NCBI RefSeq assembly: GCF_019703515.2
Contig: NC_059374.1
Coordinates: 21,570,595-21,634,594 of the forward strand
Reading direction: 5' to 3'
Length of the DNA stretch: 64,000 nt
From: Myxocyprinus asiaticus
Lineage: Eukaryota; Chordata; Actinopteri; Cypriniformes; Catostomidae
A program made the position numbers and the translations under genes. The notes under the pieces are model-generated. The model worked only from the letters and a program-made list of their open reading frames with translations, was not told where the DNA came from and did not search any database. Shown one piece after another: positions 46,320 through 58,857 of the stretch (the first letter of the stretch is position 1; each line of letters begins with the position of its first letter).

Positions 46320-49058
46320 CCGAATGTCGTCTAATGGCCTCAGGGAATTGACCCGATTGAAATACAGATATAATACCATTTTGTCACGGAAGGTGGAGTT
46401 TTGGCTATTCAGGGCAAGACAGTCATACTTTGAGTTGGGGGACAAGGCAGGAAAACGTCTGGCTAGATATATAAAACAGAGTGAGTATTTTTCTACCATT
46501 CCCTCAGTGAAATCTGCTGGTGGTGAAATATTTACTTCAGCCATTGATATTAATAATGCTTTTAAAGAATTCTATCTTGATCTCTATTGTTCCACATCTT
46601 CGTCTACTGATGAGGATATTAGAAACTTTGTGGAACCATTAGAACTTCCTAAACTGACGACTGAGCAAAAAAATTCTCTTGATTCTGAGATAACCTTGGA
46701 GGAGCTTGGCGAGTTAATTAAGGCCTTGCCTACAGGCAAGGCTCCAGGGCCAGATGGCTTTACCGCTGAGTTTTTTAGATCTTATGCTACAGAACTGGCT
46801 CCACTTTTGCTAGAAGTTTATATGGAATCATTAAAGAATGGTAAGCTTCCACCAACCATGACACAAGCCCGGATCAGTCTGATTCTTAAAAAGGATAAAG
46901 TTCCAAGCGAGTGTTAGAGTTACCGTCCAATTTCCCTGATCCATCTAGATGTTAAAATATTGTCAAAAATTTTGCCTAACCGATTAAGTAAAGTTATGAC
47001 ATCTCTTATTCATATAGATCAGGTTGGGTTTATTTGGGGCCGTAGCTCTTCTGATAACATTAGGCGTTTCATCAATATCATGTGGTCAGTGGCGAATGAT
47101 CAGACTCCGGTCGCTGCCATCTCACTTGACACCGAAAAGGCATTTGATATGGTAGAATGGGATTATCTTTTTAAGATTTTGGAAATTTACAGGTTCGGGA
47201 ATACTTTTATTGGGTGGATTAAGTTACTTTATAGACACCCGGTAGCGGCGGTTCAAGCAAATGGATTAATTTCAGATTATTTTATTCTGGATAGGAGCAC
47301 CCAGCAGGGTTGCCCTCTTTCCCCCTTATTGTTCTGTCTTGCCCTGGAACCATCAGCAGCTGCGATGAGAAAGGATGATGATTTTTCAGGGGTGGTGGCG
47401 GGAGGTGTGGTGCATAAGCTTTTGCTTTACGCAGATTATATTTGATTATTTGTCTCTGACCCCATTAGATCTATGCCTTGCCTCCACAGAATTATTAATT
47501 CCTTTTGTAAGATCTCAAATTACAGAGTGAATTGGTCTAAATCTGAAGCTTTGGCTCTGACAGCGTATTGCCCTGTTATGGCTTTTCAACCGGGCGCCTT
47601 CCAGTGGCTCAAGAAGGTCATTAAGTATTTGGGAATTTCATTTCCAGAAAATTTTAGTTATTTATTTAGAGTTAATTTTGACCCTTTAATAAAAAGTTTT
47701 TCGAGTGATGTGGACAGGTGGGCTTCACTACATTTATCTATGACTGCGAAGGTTAGTGTTATTAAAATGAATTGTATTCCAAAATTCAACTACCTACAAC
47801 AGCCTCTCCCCACTGAAGTTCCCCTCTTTTATTTTAAACAGTTTGATAGTATAGCTAAATCCTTTATTTGGAATGGTAAAAGCCCTCGGTTGCATTCCAG
47901 TAAGTTACATAGGCCAATTGACAAAGGTGGGTTAGGTCTCCCCAAGATTTTGTTTTACTATTATGCTTTTGGTCTCAGACATTTGGCACAGTGGTCGCTT
48001 CCACCTGCCCAGAGAAGTAAAGACACATCCCGTTATCTCGCACATGCATTTAGTGTTGACAAAAGTTTCCTGCATGTTCAATTTGGACATTTACCTGAAC
48101 GTTGCCGCAAGTATTTGGTTGAACCCTAAATTGTGCATTAACAAGTCCCCTTTCTGCTGGACAGAATAGATTGAGAAGGGTGTTGCTACGCTGGGTGACC
48201 TGTATGAAAATGGAGCGTTGAGATCCTTTGACAATATAATACAGTGGTTTGGGGTTCCCAGATCTCAATTCTTCAAGTACTTCCAGCTGCGCCATCTACT
48301 CTGTACCACCTTTGGGTGTAGTACGCAGCCCCCTAAAGTGGCAGACACACTTGAGATAGTGCTTGCTGCTTTTAGAAAAGGTTATGAAGCTTCAGCGTAC
48401 TATTCCTGGCTAATTCAGAGTCTAGGGGACGGAGTTTTAACATCTCTTAAGAAGTTATGGGAGAGTGACTTGAATTTAGTACTGGAAGATGGAGAATGGG
48501 GTAGGATTTAAAAAAATGTCAAGTCTATGTCTAGGGATGCAAGGGTGCGCCTCATTCAATTTAAGATTCTGCATCGTTTTAATTGGACTCCCTCTAGATT
48601 GTATAGGCTTGGCCTTAAAGACACACCTACTTGCTGGCGATGCCAGTTGGAGGATGGGGACATAGCCCATGTTTTTTTGTTCTGTACTAAGATTCAAGAA
48701 TTTTGGTCGAGGGTTCAGAATTTTATCTGTGAGGTCCTGAGTATTCAGATTTTGTTTTTTGCCCCAGACTTTGTATTTTGGGTGATTGGGTGGGTATTAA
48801 AATAAGGAACAAACATATAAAAAAAACTGGGTCCTTACCAGCGTGATGATCGGCAGGCAGGTAATTCTTAGTGGATGGAAGTTGGCTGGTGCGCCCTCAT
48901 TTCATGAGTGGTGCACCGAGTTGGGCAGAGTGGCGGCTTTTAAAGAGATGTCACATAGACAGCTGGGCAGTTTGGGTGCTTATGGTAAGAAGTGGGGCAC
49001 TTATTTGGCCTTCCTAGAAGGTTACGGAGGAGCAGTGGAGAGGGACAATTCTGATTAA
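46320..49058 (+). pseudogene. LINE ORF2 (reverse transcriptase) remnant
   Basis: Order of motifs: ELTRLKYRYNTILSRKVEFW (EN-RT linker), GKAPGPDGFTAEFF, then a stop at 46915, SYRPISLIHLDVKILSKILP, DTEKAFDMVEWDYLF, QQGCPLSPLLFCLALEP and YADYI. The last replaces the catalytic YADD-type motif. The C-terminal region has PTCWRCQLEDGDIAHVFLFC. Several stops and shifts are present and no endonuclease domain remains. Confidence 0.88.
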
Positions 49059-49261
49059 ATATATGTAAATTAATTAATATGTGGAGCCCTCTTTTCTTTC
49101 TTTTTTTTTTTTTTTTTTTTTTTTTGGTTAATTTTATATGTTTTTTTATGTCATCAAGTATTTTCTTTGGACTGTCTGTTTATATGTGTGTCTGTTGTTA
49201 TTCAGTGTCTAATAATTGATAAAAGTTGATGTTGGTGTTCTGAAAAAAATTAGACCGATTT

Positions 49262-49943
49262 TTGGCAATAAGTCCACAATATGTATAAATGGTGAACTTT
49301 TAAAATTTGTGCAAAAATGTAACGATGCAACTTCATTTTTTGTTTAAAAAAGGCAACAATACACAGCTGCCAGAATAGCCTACATTATACCGGTAATTGG
49401 AGAAATTATTATTAGTATTATTGCTATAGTAATTGTTCTGCAGCTAACTAATGAGTCCTAGGATAAAACAACCTACAAAACTAAACAATCAAAAAAATGT
49501 TTCAAGGATTTTTGTGGGGTGGGGTGAGGGTGGGAATCTCTTCAGCATATTCATATTTTATCACCTATATTTGGAATCAGTATTGACAAAACTGGGATTC
49601 ACTTCAACAAATGGATTAATTGAGACTACAGGATGGTTTGTGTGCTCCAGGTCATGTGACCTGTGTGCAGCTTGTGTGGGATGGTGTGAGGAGCATGTAA
49701 AAGGCAAGACGTCACTTAAGAGGAAGTTGTGTTTTATTATTGCCCAGAAAAGAGAAGACAAACGCTTGCTGCGTACCTACAGAGTGTCACAGACCATTTA
49801 CGTTTAGAATTTGATACTGTTTAATAGTTAGGTGTTGTCATTATTCTGTTGTTTTAACTTTAGTTGTGTGACAGACCGTCGTCAAAGCTATAACCGAGGA
49901 CAGATTAGACAGGTAGAGTCGAGGACGGACGGTTCGTGGAAGA
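49262..49943 (+). promoter_or_regulatory. spint2 upstream region and probable 5' UTR
   Basis: This is the only non-transposon sequence between the LINE and the spint2 ATG. CpG density rises from about 49860 (GACCGTCGTC, ACCGAGG, GTCGAGGACGGACGG). No clear TATA box is seen. TTTAGTTGTGTGACAG before 49878 could also be an acceptor of a 5' noncoding exon boundary. The promoter assignment is by position. Confidence 0.4.
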
Positions 49944-50340
49944 ATGGCTCAGGTGTGGTTTACAGCCTCCTTCGTTGGGGTTCTCTGTTTTCTCTCGGTT
50001 TTAAATGCGTGTACATGGGACTCAAACACGGAGCTGGAGCAAGGCCTGAACCCTAGATCATTTGATGACGGCGCGGCTTACCTGGCTCACCTGCCGAACA
50101 TCTCAGACGCAGAAGCGTGTCAACAAGCTTGTTGTGACAACGAAGACTGCCAGCTCGCTCTCATCGGGACTCCAGAGGACGGAAAGCCAGAGTGCATTCT
50201 GATCAGCTGTTTGAAAGATGGCAAAGACGTGTGTGTTTTGATGCCAAGCACACAGTTCAAGGTGTACCGCAAAACCCAGGTTACTTCTGCTGACGATGAG
50301 CGCCAAAACGAGGCTGATGTTCGCGCTGTAAACACGACAG
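49944..50340 (+). CDS. spint2: spint2 exon 1: signal peptide and MANSC-type module
   Basis: The exon runs from ATG at 49944 to donor GTAACC after 50340 (132 codons plus one base). Residues 1-22 form a hydrophobic signal peptide (FVGVLCFLSVLNA). Eight cysteines follow at 23, 59, 63, 64, 69, 84, 89 and 97, with the spacing EAC..ACC....DC seen in MANSC domains. NIS at 52 and NTT at 130 are possible N-glycosylation sites. Open frame past 50340 is intronic. Confidence 0.88.
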
Positions 50341-53300
50341 GTAACCATGACCGGGGAAACCATGCTTTACGATGAAATACCAAAGTTACTATAATTCTAG
50401 TTACTACTATAAAATCATAATACAACTTATATGGAATCTACTTCAAAAGAAGTAAAAAAAATGTTTTGTTTACATTTATTATTACAGTTAATGTGATTAC
50501 TATGGTATTTTGACCATATACACATTACTGTAAGGAAAGGTTGAACGTTTCGTCGAATGTAACGCGTACTGAGGGGCCGTTCAAACCGAACGCGTTCTGG
50601 CTCAATACGCTGAAAAAACATAGACACAACGCAGCGGTCAAAGACGTCGGTCAAGCGCAGACTTTTACATGCAAAAACCGTAAAAAAGAAAAAAAGCAAG
50701 AAACAGCGCAAACGGACGAAAAAACGCGTTCGGTGTATAGGAATATAATGTTAGTGGAGAAACTGTGAAATGTTTGTCTGTAACCAAATTCATATTTATG
50801 AAGTTTAAAATGAACTTAAAATAGAGACATTATGACAGATGTAAACAGAGAGAAAATGCTGTATAGAAACCCTTCCCTTTTTCCAAGTAGTGCAGCATTG
50901 TTATCTCCTGACCAACCTGTACTTCAGGTTTTACAACATGGTACTGTAAACAAGAAGTGTTTAATTGCTGAAGGGGAGGCATATAGTACTTATTTCCATA
51001 CAGTACCAGCACAACATGTCCATATGGTAGATGATTTTGATTCTGTATGGAACAAAAAGTGCAAACATTTTGACCATATTAGATGTCTGCAGATATATCA
51101 AATATCTAGATATATGACAAAATGCATAGTTTATGTCAGTCAAAATCTGACAACAAAGCTATTTATTTCCTTCTCAAGATCAGTTTTGCTGTATAATTAC
51201 CAAAGTTTCACAGTCTATGCATGTAAACTATATCAAGGCCATCCATTATAAATTTTCTTCTGTTATTAGATCACTGTCTTCTGCCAAGTGTGGTGGGAAA
51301 TTGTCGCGCTGCCCTCCCACGATTCTATTATGATGTCACCAACCAGACATGCAAGCAGTTCCTGTATGGCGGCTGTGGGGGCAACGATAATAACTTTGTG
51401 ACCCAGGAGGCGTGTGAGACATCCTGTAATGGGGTGACAGGTAAACATCACACTTTGTTGGATGAAACATTTATGAAAAGCCGACAGTGTGTTGAAAACA
51501 TTAATTTATCCTTAACATGTAAATCTTTATTATATAAAATATTAATTTCCCCAAATCCTAATAGTGTCGTGATATATACTTATGCAACTCAAAATCACTT
51601 ACTGTATGAATTCTTTCATAATCTGTTTGATAAGTAATCTGTTAGATGCCTAAAAAATTCATGTCTTTTCTGCTACCCCTTAATGGGGACTTCCTGCTTT
51701 TTAAAAATCTCAGAGCTAAGTTTTTTTGCATCATGCCCTTGAATTTACCATTGTTTAGTTAATTCTGCCTAGATATCTGTACATGTCAAGTTGGTCTAAT
51801 CAAAAATAATGATAAAACAGTGGTTTTGATGACAGAGAAAAGGAATCGTCTTTATGGTGTGGCTTTAAAGGGATAGTTCACCCAAAAATAAAAGTTCTCT
51901 CATCATTTGCTCACCCTCTTGCATCCCAGTTGTGTATGACTTTCTTTCTTCTGCTGAACACACACAAAGATTTTTAGAAGAATATCTCAGCTCTGTAGAT
52001 CCATACAATGCAAGTGCATGGTGACCAGAACTTTGTAGCTCCAAAAATCACATAAGTTAAACATAAAAGTAATCCATATGACTCTTGTGGTTAAATCCAT
52101 ATCTTCTGAAGTGATATGAGGGATGTGGGTGAGAAACAGATCAATATTCAAGCACTTTTTACCATAGATTCTCCACTTTAACTTTTCTAAACACTCTTCT
52201 CCCTGAAGAGTTCTTTTTGTGTTTTTGGTGATTCACATTCTTTGTGCATATCACCACCTACTGGCAGGGAGGAGAATTTATATGGAAAAAGGACTTAAAT
52301 ATTGATATGTTTCTGTTTCTCACCCACTCCTATCATATCGCTGAAGACAAATGTAACCACTGGAGTCTTATGGATTACTTTTATGCTGCTTTCATGTGAT
52401 TTTTGGTGCTTCAAAGTTCTGGTCACCATTCACTTGCATTGTATGGACCTACAGAGCTGAGATATTCTTCTAAAAATCTTTGGTTGTGTTCTGCAGAAGA
52501 AAGAAAGTCATACACATCTGGGATGGCATGAGGGTGAGTAAATTATGAAATAGTTCACCCAAAAATGAAAATTATTCCTTTAAGTATCTTTCTATCAGGG
52601 TTTTTGTTGCACACAGCTGCCGACTGTACAATCTGATCCAAATTCTCAAAAGATACAGTTATCAGAATTTTGTGTTTATCTTTACCGTCAACACCAGAGA
52701 GTCGTATCGAATGTACTAGAACATTTTTCAATGTATAATAGGCCTACTCATCGTACCCACTGTGTGTCAGCAGCCCATGTGGAATGTAGTATGTGAGGAA
52801 TGTGGTTCAATAAATGCAAATCAATAAACAAATCCTGATATTGAGGACAGCTGCCATTTGCATCAAGATTATGTTTGCATAGGCTTACATTTTTTGCTCT
52901 TGGCATCTAGAAAAAATATGAATGCAGTATATTGAATAAAAGAAAATAAATCACATGTATTTAGTGTTTAAAGAGAGAGTTTACCCAAAATTTTAATTTC
53001 TCTCATCATTTACCCACCTTCATGCCATCCCAGATATGTATGACTTTCTTTCTTCTGCAGAACACAAACAAAGATTTTTTGAAGAATATTTCAGCTTTGT
53101 AGGTCCAGACAATGCAAGTGAATGGTGGCCAGAACTTAAAAGTTTCAAAAAGCACATACAGACAGCATAAAAGTAATACATACAACTCCAGTGGTTTAAT
53201 CCATGTCTTCAGAAGTGATATGATAGGTGTGTGTGAGAAACAGATGAATAAGTACTTAAGTCCTTTTTTTTACTGTAAATCTCCACTTTCACTGTCACAT

Positions 53301-56300
53301 TCTTCTTTTGTTTTTGACTATTCACATTCTTTTTGGATATCGCCACCTACTGGTCAGGGAGGAGAATTTAAAGTAAAAAAGGACTTAAATATTTATTTGT
53401 TTCTCACCCACACCCATCATATTGCTTCTGAAGATATGAATTAAACCATTTGTTTTATGGATTACTTTTATGCTGCGTTTTATATGCGTTTTTGACCTTC
53501 AAAGTTCTGGTCACAATTCACTTGCGTTGTATGGACGTACAGAGCCTAAATATTATTCTAAAAATCTTTGTGTTCTGTAGAAGAAAGAAAGTCATACATA
53601 TCTGGGATAGTATGAGGGTGAGTAAATGATGAAAGAATTTTCATTTTGGGTGGAACTATCCCTTTTATTCTTGGTCCAGGTCTTAATTTATCACTAATTC
53701 AAATCATTAGAGTCAATATAAAAGTGACTTGTTGTGTTTTTTAGATATGATCTGACTTGTCTGTGGTGATGAAAACAGAGGCTTAGAGAGGGAGACCAAA
53801 ATAGGGAAACCATACAACCTTCATAGCAGCCTTTCACCAATGAGAGTGGGCACTAATCCAGTACCCACATTGTGGTCTGTGGTTGGCTGTATACTTAAAA
53901 TGGTCAATCTGTTGGTTTATGTCCTTTTATATTTGAATGGTGTTGAGTTGATTTATATGACTTCTGTTTGGTTGTTGTAAAGTTCAGCCAGGTAACTTAA
54001 AGTGAGCCCTATTTTATTCTCAGTAAATTCTTGAAGCAAACATATAACTACTGGTAGGCCTAATTTTAAGGACTAAAAACAAGTAGTGTCCTATATCAAG
54101 TCAATATGGAACAGGAGTTTATGGTCCACAGTGAAGTGTGTTCCAGAAAAATGGTATCTAATGAAAAATGTGACTGACGACAATTTTGCAAAATGACATT
54201 ACGTGGTTCATTACACGTATTGAGGCAGTTTTGAGGTGAATTGTCCATTGAGTGGTGCTAAAAGTGAGTTAAAGTTTCTTCAAAACAGAATGTTTTTAAG
54301 GTTAATTCTTTATCGAGTTTTGAATGAACAAAATCTTCCTCCCTAACCTAAACCTAACGAATTGTCTCATAAAAAGCAAATGTTATATGAAAAACAATTG
54401 CTGAAACAACCATGTCATTTTGTGGTATTTATATGATGCTTTTGAGTCATATGGTCATGTATGGACTTGCGTGCTCTTCTAGACCCATACCCTGGTCCTT
54501 CATTAGCTGAGCTACTGCGCAATTTGACTGCACTTATAAATGATTAAACAAGCTTATAAATGTAGTTGTTTATGTAATGCAAACATTAAAATGTGTCGCC
54601 TTAAAAATCATGCACTTTTGCAATAATGTGGGTATAGCAACTTGTTTCTATGAGACCAGGTAGGATTCAGGTTAATGCTAAATCTGTTCAAAATATGGAG
54701 AATGTGGAAGTGGTTTCAGCTTACTCTGGGTTGTTGAACAACCGGTTGGGTGACCTCTGTGCAGATGGATTCCCTGTCCTCAATGACTTGATGACATTTA
54801 AATGGAATAAAGATGTAATCTGCTTTCAATAGAGAAATTATGACAAATCCTCTTATTGTCATTAGGAAACCATTTTAGGAGTTTTATTTACTCTCAAATG
54901 GTAGAAGGTAAATTAAGACAATATTTATTACTCTCAGATGATTTGTGTTACACAACGTAATTGCCACAAAAGATGTGTGTGTGTGTGTGTGTGTGTGTGA
55001 TGTGACAAATTGTGCAACCATGTCTTACCATGCATTTTTATAGAGCATTCCTTACTGTTAATTTTCCACATAAATAAATGTTTTCAATTTCAGTTAAAGT
55101 GTTGACTGGTATGGTGTGTTCACAACCAACATAATGCGGAAGTAGTGGTCGACTGACATGGGTTTTTTTTAATGGCCGATGTCGATATCCAGAGAGCAGG
55201 GTGGCTGATATAATGCCGATATATCACACAATTTAATATAGTAAATAACATAAACATAAAATTGCTAAAAAATTCATAAACTCTTATTTAGCACAATAAT
55301 TACTCAATTTAACACTAAACTTTAACTTTGTAAAAAAGAATCTAAAAAAACTAAATGGTAGAAAGCAGTTTCTTCTAATTTCTGTTTGGTCATCAAATTT
55401 TAGTAATTTATTTGCACATGAAGAAAATGTTAATATATTAGGAAGAAAATAGCAGTATACACAGTAGTCCAGCAACCATGAATGGCATGTGTGCATTAAC
55501 AATCACATTTTCTCCAAAAATACAGAATCAAACCATTTGTACATACAGTGCCTAGTGAATAAGTAATTTACTAATAGCACACATGAAGCACATTTACTTT
55601 GAAGTTGCACTCACACGCTCGTGCAGATCCAGCGCGAGCAGCAATCTTCTGACAGTTTAAACAGCCTGGATCGCCTGCTTGGATTGTCAAGGACTGACCA
55701 TCATGATTTGTGAATCAGAGGAACTTTTGATCCTGAAGTTTTGATTCTGGCTGAATATGCGCTTCAGAGGAAGATATTAGATGAGCACTCAACAGGAAGA
55801 AAACACTGGATTTTTGTGATGTTCGTGAATGACATCTGTTTAAACGAGATATCTGCATATTTGCAGATGGTATATAATAGAAGTTTTATTGAAATTTGCC
55901 TTTTTTATCATTAGAAAAGTTACAGGGAACTGCTGAGGAGAGACTGATAGAATACATGCTTTAGAGATAAATAAATGAGCGCTCCACAGGATGCTGGATC
56001 TGCTGAAGTTGTGTGAGGTTGGTTTATTACATCTATTTAAACGAGATATGCGCATATTTGCAGATGGTATATGATATTAGTTTTATTGATATTTGCCTTT
56101 TTATCATTAGACAAGACAGTTAAAAGTTACAGAGAACTGTTGAGGAGAGAGAGGGAGAATGAAACAGGCGAGCACTTTAACATTATGAGCTCAAACGCAT
56201 CTGTCGCAGCTCTGAAATGCGTACTGTTTAAATGACACTATGTTGCACACCGGTCTATTATTGTAGTAACACGATGGCACGTAATAACAAAATGAACCGT

Positions 56301-58823
56301 GACTGGTCATTTACATGTCTCAGTTGCATCACATGCATGCAGGCGATTCTCAGCACCCTCAAGAAACAAATGGGCCAAAGGGGAAATTTATCGCCGGATG
56401 CCGATAATTAAATTCTGAATATTCTGCAATTTATCGGCCTCGGCAATATATTAGTCGACCACTATGCAGAAGTGCTATTATTAACTTGTGGTTTAACTGA
56501 TTTGTACAGATGTTTCTCTGTCATAATTATATAGTTATATACATGTACTGTTTATAGACACTACTGTATATAGTAATATATCTCTCTACTCTCCCTAGCT
56601 ACTGTGCTCAGTGACTCTCACGTTGTCTCTCAACGCAGCCGTATGTCTGTCCCAGAAAACAACAATGGTAGTCATGTTCTTTTGTTATCAACTATATTGT
56701 ACATACTATATTAACATGAGATCAGTTCTCAGAAATATGTTAATTATGACACACATATTTTAAGGTTTAGGCTAATGCTTAACTGACTGATCATCTTATA
56801 AACTGTATTAGCTTAGGTTCATACACTATGACTCTAACTCTTATATTTAGTGTTTCTTGAGATCTTCTACAGATATTTGTTTTAACCTTTGTCATTCCAC
56901 ATATTATTAGTCTTAAATTTTCTTGGCTTTGGTGAAATCCTGTTTTTTTTTTTTTTTTTTCCCCAGACCTTTACACATGGATTTATACTTGTAGTTTGCA
57001 GTCAAACACACTAAAAACCCAATGAAATTACTTGACGAGCACAGTTTTCTTTTCTGACCATTCTCCCACAAAAAAAGACTGTACATTTTAAGAGTATATC
57101 TGCTAAATTTTGTCAACTTTTAGGAGGATAGAAGCATGTAGATGTCTTCAAAGCTAAAAGATATGAGCTTAAAGCTAACAAAACTACAATTTTGATTCTA
57201 TGGGGTCTTAAAGTATTTTTGCTTTGTTTCCATCTAAACCTTTGAACTATATACTTCAATATTCTGAATCTCTGTCCTCAGCTGACGAACCCAAGGCTCT
57301 TCGAGAGATGACATCAGACGAATTTCAAGGTGTTTCATCAGTTTTTCTTTACTTTTTGGATTAGCTTTGTGTTTTTGTTGAGTTAATCCTTGCCTGACCA
57401 CACCTTTGAGCAAACTACAGTTGAAAGAGTTTAATAATCTGTTATTTGGGTATGGCAGATCCAACACAGTACCGATCTTAATATTTCTAACCTTCTGTTT
57501 TGTCAATCAGAGAAGTGTCAGGTTGCTGCACAGACTGGGTTCTGCAAGGCTTCCATCAGACGCTTTTACTACAACAATGGCGCCTGTGAGCCATTTGTCT
57601 ATGGAGGGTGCGGTGGCAACAAGAACAATTATGAAACCAAGGAGAAATGCATGACAACCTGCACAGGTACTGTGTGTCATGCTTCTCATTTAACAATCTG
57701 TTTAGAATTGGTTTGTTTATATAGACAAGTGTAAATAATAATACAATTATAACACTTTATTTTTGCACCTCAGTGAGGATTATTCCCAGCAACAAGAAGG
57801 AATCTGACATCCCCACCACACCTAACAGAATCTACTCTTACCAAGGTAAAATAATAGCAAGATGTCAGTGTCATATGAACAGATTCTAAACAGTATTAGC
57901 TTTCCTGAATTTCCCTTGTTGAGTGATTCATATTAGCAGCATCATGATGGAAATTAACACTATTTATGTTATTCAAAAATACATAAATAATGCAATTCAT
58001 ACAAAATTATTTATATACACCTCCTCTATTATGAACATGTTTACGATTTCTAAATAAGCTTTGTGGGGCTTAGAGTCAAACATTTCTAGGTGATGTAACT
58101 GTCTAGAGATTGCAAAAAGAAACAAATTATGGCATTAAAAATCACATTCGTTAAGGAAAACTATGGCAGAAGTAGGCATAATATTTTGTTATTATTTATT
58201 TAAAAACAAATAAGCAGTGAAGCAGTTTTGTTTTAAAATATTATCAGACTTTGAAAACCTTTTCCCATTAAATCAAAGTCAGTATAGTGTAACCAACATG
58301 CAGGAAGCCATTTTGTTTTCATGGTCATTTATTTATATATATATATTAGATATTGTGACCTTTTTATGAAAGGCATTGTTGGTTCAGGTCAAATGGAGTA
58401 TCCCATTTGAGTAGTTTTATTTACTTTTATTTAACAACTTCTTATACTATTCTATTTAAAAATTCTGCCTATTGTTGGTCCCAGATGGGCTGGTTTGAGT
58501 ATTTCTGTAACTGCTGATCTCCTGGGATTTTCATGCACAACAGTCTCTAGAATTTACTCTGAATGGTGCAAAAACAAAAAGTATCCAGTGAGTGGCAGTT
58601 CTGTGGACGGAAAGGCCTTGTTGATGAGAGAGGTCAACAGAGAATGGCCAGACTGGTTTGAACTGACACAGTCTATGGTAACTCAGATAACCGCTCTGTA
58701 CAATTGTGGTGAGAAGAATATTATCTCAGAATGCTATTCTGGGATGCGGGTTGGTGCTGTTTTGGCGGCACGAGGGGGGCCTACACAATATCAGGCAGGT
58801 GGTTTTAATGTTGTGGCTGATCG

Positions 58824-58857
<34 letters not shown>

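Larger units (their letters stand above)
45597..49260 (+). mobile_element. L1-like (Tx1/Swimmer-type) LINE, internally deleted
   Basis: ORF1-like coiled coil and RNA-binding remnants (45694-46319) are followed directly by the region between endonuclease and RT, RT motifs and the C-terminal Cys/His region (46320-49058). The apurinic endonuclease domain is missing. A T-rich stretch (49090-49125) and A-rich sequence near 49240 mark the 3' end, so the boundary is approximate. Confidence 0.82.

Noticed and set aside
50832..51251. 139-codon ORF in spint2 intron 1
   Set aside because: It has no splice-supported role or recognisable family, and its composition is that of AT-rich intron.
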